Source: Clostridia bacterium (lineage in GTDB: Bacteria; Bacillota; Clostridia; Lachnospirales; CAG-274). From it: a stretch of 7,195 nt of DNA. The position numbers and the translations under genes were made by a program. Shown here piece after piece: positions 1 to 6,479 of this stretch; position 1 is the stretch's first letter; the number at the start of each line of letters is the position of its first letter. A model generated the notes under the pieces. It did not search any database. It was not told where the DNA came from and saw only the letters and a program-made list of their open reading frames with translations. The stretch spans positions 1 to 7,195 of the forward strand of contig JAUNPM010000078.1 of the NCBI GenBank assembly GCA_030536675.1. The letters are read 5' to 3'.

Positions 1-174
1 AGCCGTATCATTAAGTCCGTTTTTCAGCATTGCTCTTAAAAACTAGTATTGGTTTAACTCTGAAATTTTGTCAATTTCAGCAAATTTGTGCTTTACGTTT
101 TTTTCAGCCTCAAGGCAAAAATCAAGTACTCTTTCATCTATACCAAATTCATTTAAAATATAATCCTTTAACAT
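1..174 (-). pseudogene. Start of a YnbB-like gene (methionine gamma-lyase / aluminium resistance family), interrupted by in-frame TAG
   Basis: A reading frame on the minus strand starts at ATG 174-172, one base after the miaA stop, with a GGGAG ribosome binding site inside the end of miaA (about 186-190). It codes for 43 residues beginning MLKDYILNEFGIDERVL and ending ISELNQY, then meets TAG at 45-43. The same frame continues without further stops to the window edge as FLRAMLKNGLNDTA. The unbroken pattern (a NQ-aromatic-basic-V-L-x-A stretch followed by a few residues and ND/SD) matches, from memory, the N-terminus of the YnbB family. These are PLP-dependent proteins related to methionine gamma-lyase, commonly encoded just downstream of miaA in Firmicutes. 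TAG sits where the family usually has Lys/Arg. Seen: stop and continuing frame. Inferred: family and nonsense mutation. Alternatives are a sequencing error or suppression. Only the first 58 codons are visible, so catalytic residues cannot be judged. No hfq lies between this frame and miaA. Confidence 0.62.
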
Positions 175-175
175 A

Positions 176-1108
176 TTATTTTTCTCCCGTTATTTTTAAG
201 GCAATAAATTTTGCGGCGTCCTCCGCATTTTTAAAATTGTCCATATCTATCCATATACCATTGCTCTGATGCCTGAACCAGGTAAGCTGTCGTCTTGCAA
301 AATGTCTTGTATCCCTTTTAAGAATGTATATGGCATCATCAAGTGAATATTCACCCTTTAAATAGCCTATGATTTCCTTATAACCCAAGCCCTTCATTGA
401 AACAAGGTTGTCGGGATATTTTTCTGCAAGCCCCTTTACTTCATTTACAAGCCCCTTTTCTATCATATTGTCTATTCTTTTTTCAATTCTTTCATAAAGA
501 CGTTCCCTGTCCATATTCAGTATAAAATTTTTCACATTATAAGCAGGCTCTCTTAATTTTTCCCTTTCATTGTATACAGAAAACTTTTCTCCCGTATCTC
601 TGCAATATTCAATTGCTCTTATAACTCTCTTTACATTGTTTGGGTGAACAGTTTTTGCATATTCAGGGTCAAGCTCCTCTAAAATGCCGTGAACATATTC
701 ATTTCCCTTTTCCCTTGCCTCTCTTTCAAGCTCCGCTCTCATACCCTCGTCCTTTTCACCGGGTGTAAAGTCATTGTCATATATAAGAGCATTTACATAA
801 AATCCCGTACCTCCCGCAAGAATAGGGATTTTATTTTTTTCATATATTTTATTTAAGGCAGCCTTTGCTTTTTTTTGAAAAACGGCAACGGAAAACTCTT
901 CGTCGGGATAAAGCTCATCTATTAAATAGTGCTTTATACCCTGTTTTTCATCTTCCGTTATTTTAGCCGTTCCTATATCCATATATTTATATACCTGCAT
1001 TGAATCCGCAGATATTATCTCACCGTTTATTATTTTGGCAAGCTCCACTGACACTGCTGTTTTTCCACAGGCAGTGGGACCCGAAACGGTAACAAGAATC
1101 GGTTTCAT
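176..1108 (-). CDS. miaA: tRNA dimethylallyltransferase MiaA
   Basis: MiaA transfers a dimethylallyl group from DMAPP to N6 of A37 in tRNAs that read codons starting with U, the first step towards the ms2i6A modification, in the cytoplasm. The 310-residue protein has the usual bacterial length. Visible landmarks are the P-loop GPTACGKT (residues 10-17), SADSMQVY with the expected catalytic Asp35, the IGTAK turn (45-49), the YLID...DEEFSVAVFQ segment (61-78), GGTGFY with Thr101 (99-104), NNVKRVIRAIE in the tRNA-binding region, KGLGYKEI, and RRQLTWFRHQ near the C-terminus. The start at 1108 is fixed by GAGGTG (1120-1115) six bases upstream and by the P-loop position. It is the first gene of a leftward transcript, divergent from mreB, with its own promoter at 1137-1165. 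The downstream YnbB-like frame begins one base after its TAA, so the two are probably translationally coupled. Nothing appears damaged. Cys14 inside the P-loop is a tolerated variable position. Confidence 0.97.
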   Translation of the reverse strand: MKPILVTVSGPTACGKTAVSVELAKIINGEIISADSMQVYKYMDIGTAKITEDEKQGIKHYLIDELYPDEEFSVAVFQKKAKAALNKIYEKNKIPILAGGTGFYVNALIYDNDFTPGEKDEGMRAELEREAREKGNEYVHGILEELDPEYAKTVHPNNVKRVIRAIEYCRDTGEKFSVYNEREKLREPAYNVKNFILNMDRERLYERIEKRIDNMIEKGLVNEVKGLAEKYPDNLVSMKGLGYKEIIGYLKGEYSLDDAIYILKRDTRHFARRQLTWFRHQSNGIWIDMDNFKNAEDAAKFIALKITGEK

Positions 1109-1136
1109 TTACAACACCTCATTTCCCATAATAACA

Positions 1137-1165
1137 ATTATACTAAAACTTCCCCCTCTTGTAAA
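1137..1165 (-). promoter_or_regulatory. Sigma-A type promoter for miaA
   Basis: On the minus strand, TTTACA (1165-1160) and a perfect TATAAT (1142-1137) are separated by exactly 17 bp. Transcription would start near 1130, giving a leader of about 20 nt that carries the GAGGTG ribosome binding site (1120-1115) and then the miaA ATG. The spacer contains a run of five G on this strand. Seen directly as a match to the housekeeping consensus; activity is inferred. Confidence 0.82.
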
Positions 1166-1234
1166 TAATTTTTAAAAAAACGGCACATACTTCTAATAAG
1201 CATTTAAACGACTTGTTTCACTTACCTTAATAAT

Positions 1235-1245
1235 GTTGTAACAAC
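1235..1245. repeat. Small palindrome in the miaA/mreB intergenic region
   Basis: GTTGT and ACAAC flank a single A, a perfect 5-bp inverted repeat midway between the two divergent promoters. Its GTAACAA core (1238-1244) recurs at 1291-1297, inside the spacer of the mreB promoter, 53 bp away. This could be an operator pair, but such short AT-rich matches are also expected by chance. No regulator is identified. The rest of the 1166-1282 stretch shows no gene or other clear element. Confidence 0.25.
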
Positions 1246-1282
1246 TCGTAAAAAATTATTTCAAAATTTAATATAAATGTAA

Positions 1283-1311
1283 TTGAAAACGTAACAAAAA
1301 TGATGTATTAT
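1283..1311 (+). promoter_or_regulatory. Sigma-A type promoter for the mreBCD-mrdA operon
   Basis: TTGAAA (1283-1288) and TATTAT (1306-1311) are separated by 17 bp. Transcription would start around 1318, giving a leader of roughly 30 nt ending in GGAGG (1340-1344) and the mreB ATG at 1350. An overlapping TATACT (1309-1314) is a less well spaced alternative -10. No terminator or other gene lies between this promoter and mreB, so it is the likely main promoter of the elongation operon. Confidence 0.78.
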
Positions 1312-1349
1312 ACTATTATGGTTATTTTTGTAAATTTTTGGAGGTTATT

Positions 1350-2384
1350 ATGTTTAGTAAAGACATTGGCATAGATTTAGGTACAGCCAATACGCTTGTT
1401 TATGTGAGAAACAAGGGTATTGTCATAAACGAACCATCAGTTGTAGCACTCGATACTATTACAGGAGAAGTATTGGCTGTTGGCAATGATGCTAAGGAAA
1501 TGATAGGCAGAACACCGGGCAACATAACGGCAGTAAGACCTATGAAGGACGGTGCTATTGCAGATTATGCTGTAACTGAAGCTATGCTCAGATATTTTAT
1601 ATCAAAGGCATATCCCCAAAATCCATTTTCTCCCAAGCCACGCATTGTTGTGTGTGTTCCCTCAGGCATTACACCTGTTGAAAAACGTGCCGTTATTGAA
1701 GCGGCGGCAGGTGCGGGAGCAAAGGAAAGGCACATATATATTGTGGAGGAACCAATGGCTGCTGCTCTGGGAGCAGATCTTAAGATCGATGAGCCTGCGG
1801 GAAATATGATTGTTGACATTGGAGGAGGTACAAGCGAGGTTGCGGTTATATCTCTTGGCGGCATAGTTTCAAGCCGCTCTGTAAGAATAGCCGGTGATCA
1901 GTTTGATAGCTGCATTATTAATTATGTCCGCAACGAATATAAAATCGAAATAGGAGAAATAACGGCGGAAGAAATAAAAATATCAGTAGGCTGTGCATAT
2001 TTGGATTTAAATTCCGAAATAAAGGAAATAACTGTGAAAGGCAGAGATTTGATTTCCGGTCTGCCCAAACCACTGACTATAAATTCACGTCAAGTACAAA
2101 GTGCCCTTGCAGATTCCGTAGATATAATTATTGACGCAATAAAGCGAACTCTTGAGGATACTCCTCCCGAGCTTGCAGCCGATATAATGGAAATAGGCAT
2201 CTACCTTACTGGAGGGGGAGCACTTCTTAAAGGTCTTGACCGTCTTATATACAAAAAGACAGGTATGCCCGTTCACATAGCGGAGGACCCTCTTGAGTGT
2301 GTAGTTAATGGTGCCGGTAAAATAATTGACGATGTGGATATTGTCAATAAGCTTACCGCCGGCGACAAAAAAACACTTGCATAA
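1350..2384 (+). CDS. mreB: Rod shape-determining protein MreB (bacterial actin)
   Basis: MreB is an ATP-binding actin homologue that forms short membrane-associated filaments under the inner membrane and directs lateral wall synthesis by MreC, MreD, RodA and PBP2. The 344-residue length is typical. Visible actin-fold motifs are phosphate-1 IDLGTANTLVY (8-18), VPSGITPVEKRAV (103-115), EEPMAAALG (133-141), phosphate-2 DIGGGTSEVAV (156-166), AGDQFD (181-186), GRDLISGLPK (231-240) and the adenosine motif LTGGGALLKGLDRL (286-299), then AEDPLECV. I chose ATG 1350 because GGAGG lies five bases upstream and the product begins MFSKDIGIDLG as in the family. An in-frame TTG at 1338 would add MEVI and would lie across this ribosome binding site. 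The gene ends in tandem TAA TAA. First gene of the operon. Substitutions such as EITAEEIK for the common ERTAE.IK occur at positions that vary among MreB proteins, so I see no functional defect. Confidence 0.97.
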   Translation: MFSKDIGIDLGTANTLVYVRNKGIVINEPSVVALDTITGEVLAVGNDAKEMIGRTPGNITAVRPMKDGAIADYAVTEAMLRYFISKAYPQNPFSPKPRIVVCVPSGITPVEKRAVIEAAAGAGAKERHIYIVEEPMAAALGADLKIDEPAGNMIVDIGGGTSEVAVISLGGIVSSRSVRIAGDQFDSCIINYVRNEYKIEIGEITAEEIKISVGCAYLDLNSEIKEITVKGRDLISGLPKPLTINSRQVQSALADSVDIIIDAIKRTLEDTPPELAADIMEIGIYLTGGGALLKGLDRLIYKKTGMPVHIAEDPLECVVNGAGKIIDDVDIVNKLTAGDKKTLA

Positions 2385-2415
2385 TAAAGCGTTTCTGATA
2401 ATGCTGCGCTTTGTT
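2383..2415 (+). other. Hairpin across the mreB stop codon, candidate attenuator or processing element
   Basis: Bases 2383-2391 and 2407-2415 can pair over nine positions (AAAGCG with CGCTTT, extended by a U-G and two A-U pairs) around a 15-nt loop. The stem includes part of the mreB TAA. It is followed by only a broken T-run (TTTAAAAATTT), so it would be at most a leaky terminator, or a 3' end stabiliser of an mreB-only transcript. The 67-nt gap it occupies is by far the longest inside the operon. Pairing is seen in the sequence; function is inferred. Confidence 0.4.
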
Positions 2416-2451
2416 TAAAAATTTAATACTATACTGAAAAGGTATGATGTT

Positions 2452-3306
2452 GTGAACAGGAAATTTAAAATTGTTTTAGTAACATTAGCCGCAGTTTCAA
2501 TTGGCTGTGCAGGCTTTTCCTACAACAGAAAGGCCCCTACGATACTTGAAAATTCCTGCGGTTATATATTAACTCCTCTTCAGTCACTTAATTTCAGTAT
2601 TGCAGACTGGTTTGGAGGTATTGCAAAATATTTTAAAGGCGTTTCAAGCCTTGACGCCGAAAACAAAGAGCTTAAAGCCGACCTGCTCGAAGCAAGAGCA
2701 GAGCTTAACCGCCTTAAATTAATAGAAGACGAAAATATACAGCTTGAAGCCCTTGTAAGGCTTAGTCAGGACAACTCTCAATATGAAACCATAGGCGCTA
2801 AAGTCATAGCAAAGGATCCGGGGAACTGGTTCGACTCCTTTATAATAAACAAAGGTACAAACTATGGTTTGGAAAAAAATATGGTAGTTATGAGTTCGGA
2901 AGGTCTTGTTGGCAAAATAAGTGAATGTGGATATAATTACTCTAAAGTAGTTTCTATAATAAATGATACCGATGCCGTAAGTGCCGAAAGCTTAAGGACA
3001 AACGACATCGGCTATGTAGTAGCGGATTTTTCGGAAGAATCAAAATGTAAAATGCAGTATTCCGACAAAAACGCCGATATTCTTGTGGGAGATGAGATAG
3101 TAACATCTCATTTAAGCGAGATTTTCCCCGAGGGCATAAGCATAGGTCACGTAAGCAAGCTTACCGTTGACCCTCAAACTTCAATTCAATATGCCATTAT
3201 TGAGCCTTCGGTAGATTTTTCAAATTTAAAGTATGTATTGGTTCTTAATACCTCCTTTGAAAAAACTTTTGTTGAAAATACAACGTCAGAGAGCGAGGCA
3301 CAATAG
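2452..3306 (+). CDS. mreC: Rod shape-determining protein MreC
   Basis: MreC is a single-pass membrane protein whose extracytoplasmic part forms filaments and links MreB to PBP2, activating the elongation transpeptidase. The 284-residue product has a short basic N-terminus (MNRKFK), one membrane segment (about 6-23), a coiled coil rich in E, K and L (about 65-105), and the two-lobed beta-rich MreC domain (about 110-268). That domain carries the characteristic DPGNWFDSFIINKG (122-135), a GL...NMVVMSSEGLVGKI stretch (139-156) and FPEGISIGHV (225-234). A short acidic, polar tail (269-284) follows. The start is GTG 2452, with AAAAGG (2437-2442) nine bases upstream; the ATGs at 2444 and 2447 are out of frame and run into TGA after two or three codons. 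It ends in TAG one base before mreD, implying coupling. A Cys at 19 in the membrane segment is not a convincing lipobox. Confidence 0.95.
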   Translation: MNRKFKIVLVTLAAVSIGCAGFSYNRKAPTILENSCGYILTPLQSLNFSIADWFGGIAKYFKGVSSLDAENKELKADLLEARAELNRLKLIEDENIQLEALVRLSQDNSQYETIGAKVIAKDPGNWFDSFIINKGTNYGLEKNMVVMSSEGLVGKISECGYNYSKVVSIINDTDAVSAESLRTNDIGYVVADFSEESKCKMQYSDKNADILVGDEIVTSHLSEIFPEGISIGHVSKLTVDPQTSIQYAIIEPSVDFSNLKYVLVLNTSFEKTFVENTTSESEAQ

Positions 3307-3307
3307 T

Positions 3308-3817
3308 ATGAGATATATTTTTCATTTAATTGTTTCGTCAATTATTTTTATATTTCAGTCAACTCTCTGTGAATACATAGCAATAGCAGGCGTCAAGCCT
3401 AACCTTATGCTTATATTCATTGTATCGATAGCTTTTTTGCAGGGAGGAAGTGCAGGTCTTGTTTCGGGAATTATAATGGGGCTTTTACAGGATTGTTATT
3501 TCGGCCGTGTAATAGGCTGCAATTTATTTTTATACGGTGTGACGGGATATACGGCAGGCATACTTGCCGATAATTTTAATAAAGAAAATATTGCCGCACC
3601 GGTCTTTCTTACTTTTCTTGCAACGCTTTTTTATAATTTCGGATTTTATTTGCTTAATATTGTTTTAAAGGGATATACGGCATTTAATATATATATTGTT
3701 TTAAATATTCTGCCCGAAATTATATATAATATTATATTATCGTTTATAGTGTATTTCATTATTTACACCATAAATGCCAATTACCCCATAAGAACAAGTC
3801 ATAAACACAGATTTTAA
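3308..3817 (+). CDS. mreD: Rod shape-determining protein MreD
   Basis: MreD is a polytopic membrane partner of MreC and PBP2 in the elongation complex. The 169-residue product is almost wholly hydrophobic, with about five or six predicted membrane segments (roughly 4-22, 31-46, 48-62, 68-88, 96-120 and 125-155) and a basic C-terminal tail (RTSHKHRF). The family signature is the segment from GIIMGLLQDCYFG (54-66) to LYGVTGYTAGILAD (75-88). ATG 3308 is chosen because it begins one base after the mreC stop, gives the normal MreD N-terminus, and has GAGG (3295-3298) nine bases upstream within the mreC end. A longer frame from 3233 would overlap mreC extensively and is not supported. Identification rests on hydropathy, the conserved glycine-rich segment and position between mreC and mrdA, as MreD is weakly conserved in sequence. 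Confidence 0.92.
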   Translation: MRYIFHLIVSSIIFIFQSTLCEYIAIAGVKPNLMLIFIVSIAFLQGGSAGLVSGIIMGLLQDCYFGRVIGCNLFLYGVTGYTAGILADNFNKENIAAPVFLTFLATLFYNFGFYLLNIVLKGYTAFNIYIVLNILPEIIYNIILSFIVYFIIYTINANYPIRTSHKHRF

Positions 3818-3834
3818 CGGAACGGAATGTATAT

Positions 3835-6333
3835 ATGAAAGAATTACTGCAAAATATAACAAAACTTGAAAATTACAGGCTGTACGTTATGCACGGAGTT
3901 ATACTCCTTCTGTTTTTTATTTTGGTGCTCAAACTTTTTTCTCTCCAGATAGCCAAGGGCGAATACTTCAGTCAAGAGGTCAATGGCACGGCACTCAGGG
4001 AGGTTGAGGTTGAAGCAGCACGAGGCACTATATATGACAGGTACGGACGGCCTTTGGCGATCAACAACACGGCTTACGCAGTCAGTCTTGACCCAAGTGT
4101 AGGCGTTGACAATTTAAATAAGGTTTTAAGCGATCTTATTGATGTTCTTGAAAAAAACGATGAAAAAATAGTTGAAACCCTTCCCATAACCTCATCACTG
4201 CCCCACGAATTTTTATTTGACGGCAGTGAAAGTCAGGAAAAAAGATGGAAGGAGGATATGAATCTTGATCAAAGCTACACGGCGGAGCAATGCTTCAATG
4301 AGCTTGAGAAAAGATTTGAATTAAGTGACGATATTGACAATGAAAAAGCAGGGAAAATACTTGCCCTAAGATGCGCCCTTTATAAAAGACGTTATTCAAA
4401 GTATATTCCCGTAACGGTGGCATATAACGTTTCAGAAAAAACACTTACCACCTTAAGAGAACAGGGCTCGTCTTTCCCCTGTGCTTTTATTGATACCCAA
4501 AGCAACAGAGAATATCCCTACGGTAAATATTTTTCACACATTTTAGGCTATATCGGCAATATTACCGATGAAGAGCTTAAAGAAAAATCCAAAGACGGAT
4601 ATTCAATAAATGACAATATAGGAAAAGACGGTATTGAAAAAGCATATGAAGATGATTTAAGAGGCACCGACGGAAGCCAGTACATTGAAGTTGACAGCTC
4701 GGGAAGAAGAATATCAACCATTGAAAACGAAGGGGTCAGCCCTTCTCCCGGCAACAATGTCTATTTGACAATAGATGCAGAGCTTCAAAAGAAGGCCTAT
4801 GACGCTCTTGAGGACGCTCTTACGGAGGTACAGTTAGACAGACTTACGGGAGGAGCAGACTACGGCTACAGCGTAAGCGATGTTTTTGAATCAATGATTG
4901 AAAGCAATAACATAAGAATAAAAAATATTCTTAATTCAGCCGATGACACAACACAAGGTAAAATAAAAAGCTATATTTTATCACAGGATGAAAATGCTGC
5001 CTCAGACGTTGAAAAGGCACGTGAAATATTGCTTACAGGCTATAAGCAAAATGCCATATCAGGCTCACAGCTTTTAATTGCAATGTATGAGCAGGGACTT
5101 ATTACAGACGATGACGAAATTATAACAAAGCTTAAATCGGGAGCTATAAGCTCCTCTACGGCTCTTATATCAAAAATGCGTTCTCAGGAAATAACACCCC
5201 AAATGACCGCAATGGATCCCTGTACAGGCTCCGTTGTTGTTAATGACGTTAATTCGGGAGATGTCCTTGCAGCTGTTACTTATCCATCTTATGATAACAA
5301 TGAGCTTGTAAACAGCTTTAACAATGAATATTACATTAATCTTCAAAACGATCCCACTACCCCAATGGTAAACAGACCCTATCAGGAGCCCAGAGCACCG
5401 GGATCAACATTTAAAATGATAACGGCGGCGGCAGCCCTTGAGGAAGGTATTATAGGACCAAATACTACAATATATGACGAGGGAACCTTTACGGAAGCAG
5501 GCAAGCCCTATGCCCGCTGTTGGATAGGCTCAGGAAGCGGCTCACACGGTTATGTAAACGTGTCCGAGGCTCTTGAGGTGTCCTGCAACTACTTCTTTTA
5601 CACAGTTGCCTATAATATGGGATCTGATGCAATTACTAAGCTTAACAACTATATGAGGGCTTTCGGTCTTGATAATCCTACAGGTGTTGAAATTTATGAG
5701 CTTTACGATTCTATGACTGATTATCCTTCACGTATTTCCTCTCCCGAATATAAGGAATATGTTGCAAAGCAAAGATATGAAAATCCTACGGCTTCCGATC
5801 TAAGATGGACTGCGGGAGATACAATAAGAACAGCCATAGGACAGTCCTCCAACAACTACACTGCCGCAACTCTTGCAAAATACATTGCAACTCTTGCAAA
5901 CGGAGGCACAAGATACAAAAATCATTTTATGAGCAAGATAACAGATTCAAACGGCAATCTTTTAAGTGAATATGAAGATGTTATTGAAGAACAGCTTTCA
6001 CTAAAGGAAAGCACTCTTGACGCAATATTTGAGGGTATGAACCTTGTTACAAACGGAGAAAAGGGTACTCTCAGAAATTCCTTTAAGGATTATCCCGTAA
6101 ACGTTGCTGCCAAGTCAGGAACCGCTCAGGAATCACAAAAGCGCAGTGAACACACAATTTTTGTTGCATTTGCACCATATGAAAGCCCCGAAATTTCAAT
6201 TTCGGTTTTGATTCCCTATGGCAACAATGCTTCAACTGCGCCTGCTCCTACAGTTGCCAAGGAGGTCATATCTAAATATATGCAGCTTGATACTACTGTT
6301 GAAAACAGGAGCTATGACGCATTAGTACGCTGA
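3835..6333 (+). CDS. mrdA: Penicillin-binding protein 2 (elongasome transpeptidase)
   Basis: A class B penicillin-binding protein that cross-links peptidoglycan during lateral wall growth, partnered with RodA and controlled by MreC/MreD. The 832-residue protein has a cytoplasmic tail, one membrane anchor (about 19-40), the pedestal (RGTIYDRYGRPLA at 63-75, then EYPYG...HILGYIGNI and GKDGIEKAYEDDLRG at 226-277), and the transpeptidase domain. Catalytic motifs are intact: STFK with acylated Ser524 and Lys527, SCN (583-585) and KSGT (760-763). It is about 200 residues longer than the roughly 630-residue E. coli PBP2. The excess lies in an acidic pedestal insertion (about 95-200) and a helical insertion (about 331-455) between LTIDAELQKKAYDALEDAL and MDPCTGSVVVND. 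I recall similar expansions in clostridial PBP2 proteins. ATG 3835 follows mreD by 17 nt, with a weak GGAACGGA (3819-3826) upstream. The pairing with mreBCD favours PBP2 over the division protein PBP3/SpoVD. Confidence 0.95.
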   Translation: MKELLQNITKLENYRLYVMHGVILLLFFILVLKLFSLQIAKGEYFSQEVNGTALREVEVEAARGTIYDRYGRPLAINNTAYAVSLDPSVGVDNLNKVLSDLIDVLEKNDEKIVETLPITSSLPHEFLFDGSESQEKRWKEDMNLDQSYTAEQCFNELEKRFELSDDIDNEKAGKILALRCALYKRRYSKYIPVTVAYNVSEKTLTTLREQGSSFPCAFIDTQSNREYPYGKYFSHILGYIGNITDEELKEKSKDGYSINDNIGKDGIEKAYEDDLRGTDGSQYIEVDSSGRRISTIENEGVSPSPGNNVYLTIDAELQKKAYDALEDALTEVQLDRLTGGADYGYSVSDVFESMIESNNIRIKNILNSADDTTQGKIKSYILSQDENAASDVEKAREILLTGYKQNAISGSQLLIAMYEQGLITDDDEIITKLKSGAISSSTALISKMRSQEITPQMTAMDPCTGSVVVNDVNSGDVLAAVTYPSYDNNELVNSFNNEYYINLQNDPTTPMVNRPYQEPRAPGSTFKMITAAAALEEGIIGPNTTIYDEGTFTEAGKPYARCWIGSGSGSHGYVNVSEALEVSCNYFFYTVAYNMGSDAITKLNNYMRAFGLDNPTGVEIYELYDSMTDYPSRISSPEYKEYVAKQRYENPTASDLRWTAGDTIRTAIGQSSNNYTAATLAKYIATLANGGTRYKNHFMSKITDSNGNLLSEYEDVIEEQLSLKESTLDAIFEGMNLVTNGEKGTLRNSFKDYPVNVAAKSGTAQESQKRSEHTIFVAFAPYESPEISISVLIPYGNNASTAPAPTVAKEVISKYMQLDTTVENRSYDALVR

Positions 6334-6350
6334 TATGGTATTTTTATGGC

Positions 6351-6367
6351 ATAAATTGTAAATTTAT
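6351..6367. repeat. AT-only inverted repeat after mrdA
   Basis: ATAAATT and AATTTAT form a perfect 7-bp stem around a 3-nt loop, 17 nt after the mrdA stop, with TTAATTTTT shortly after. The stem has no G-C pair, so it would be a weak terminator at best. It may mark where the mre transcript partly ends before the minD promoter. No convincing terminator is seen elsewhere in 6334-6479. Confidence 0.3.
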
Positions 6368-6390
6368 ACATTAATTTTTGGATTTATTTT

Positions 6391-6420
6391 TTATCATAAT
6401 TTTGTATATTGTGCTATTAT
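6391..6420 (+). promoter_or_regulatory. Candidate promoter for minD
   Basis: An extended -10 element, TGC followed by TATTAT (6412-6420), lies 18 bp after TTATCA (6391-6396), a four-of-six match to the -35 consensus. A second, overlapping option is TTGTAT (6402-6407), 18 bp, TATAAA (6426-6431). Either would let the min genes be transcribed separately from the mre operon. AT-rich gaps produce such matches easily, so confidence is moderate. Confidence 0.5.
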
Positions 6421-6430
6421 TAGTGTATAA

Positions 6431-6463
6431 ACAAGGGATAGCTTTTGTGTTTAGAGTCCCTGT
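6431..6463 (+). other. Small hairpin in the minD leader
   Basis: GGGA (6435-6438) pairs with TCCC (6457-6460). ACA (6431-6433) pairs with TGT (6461-6463) across a one-base bulge, and a T-G pair can extend the stem inward. It would sit close to the 5' end of a transcript from the proposed promoter and ends five bases before the AGGAGG of minD. It could stabilise the mRNA or tune translation. The pairing is visible but short. Confidence 0.3.
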
Positions 6464-6479
6464 ACTTAGGAGGATACAA

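Noticed and set aside
42..47. ACTAGT palindrome at the amber codon as a possible cloning-site artefact
   Set aside because: The flanking frame continues with family-like residues on both sides and nothing resembles vector or linker sequence; the hexamer alone is not evidence.
30..269. Open frame of 79 codons on the plus strand at the left end
   Set aside because: It lies antisense to the YnbB-like frame and the miaA end, has no ribosome binding site and resembles no protein family.
1338..1349. TTG start for mreB at 1338
   Set aside because: It would lie across the GGAGG ribosome binding site that serves ATG 1350, and MreB proteins start at the MFSKDIG position.
1895..1955. Unusual residues in MreB (GDQFD, EITAEE) as a sign of a divergent, inactive paralogue
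   Set aside because: These positions vary among MreB proteins (E. coli has GDRFD and EATAE), and all nucleotide-binding motifs are intact.
2500..2514. Possible lipobox in MreC (SIGC ending at Cys19)
   Set aside because: The -3 residue is Ser rather than Leu/Val, and MreC is known as a bitopic membrane protein, not a lipoprotein.
3233..3307. Longer mreD starting at 3233
   Set aside because: The extra residues are the mreC 3' end read in another frame; ATG 3308 has its own ribosome binding site and gives the normal MreD N-terminus.
4548..4757. Antisense open frame inside mrdA, and similar ones in mreB and minD
   Set aside because: They are mirror frames of conserved coding sequence, without start signals or recognisable domains.
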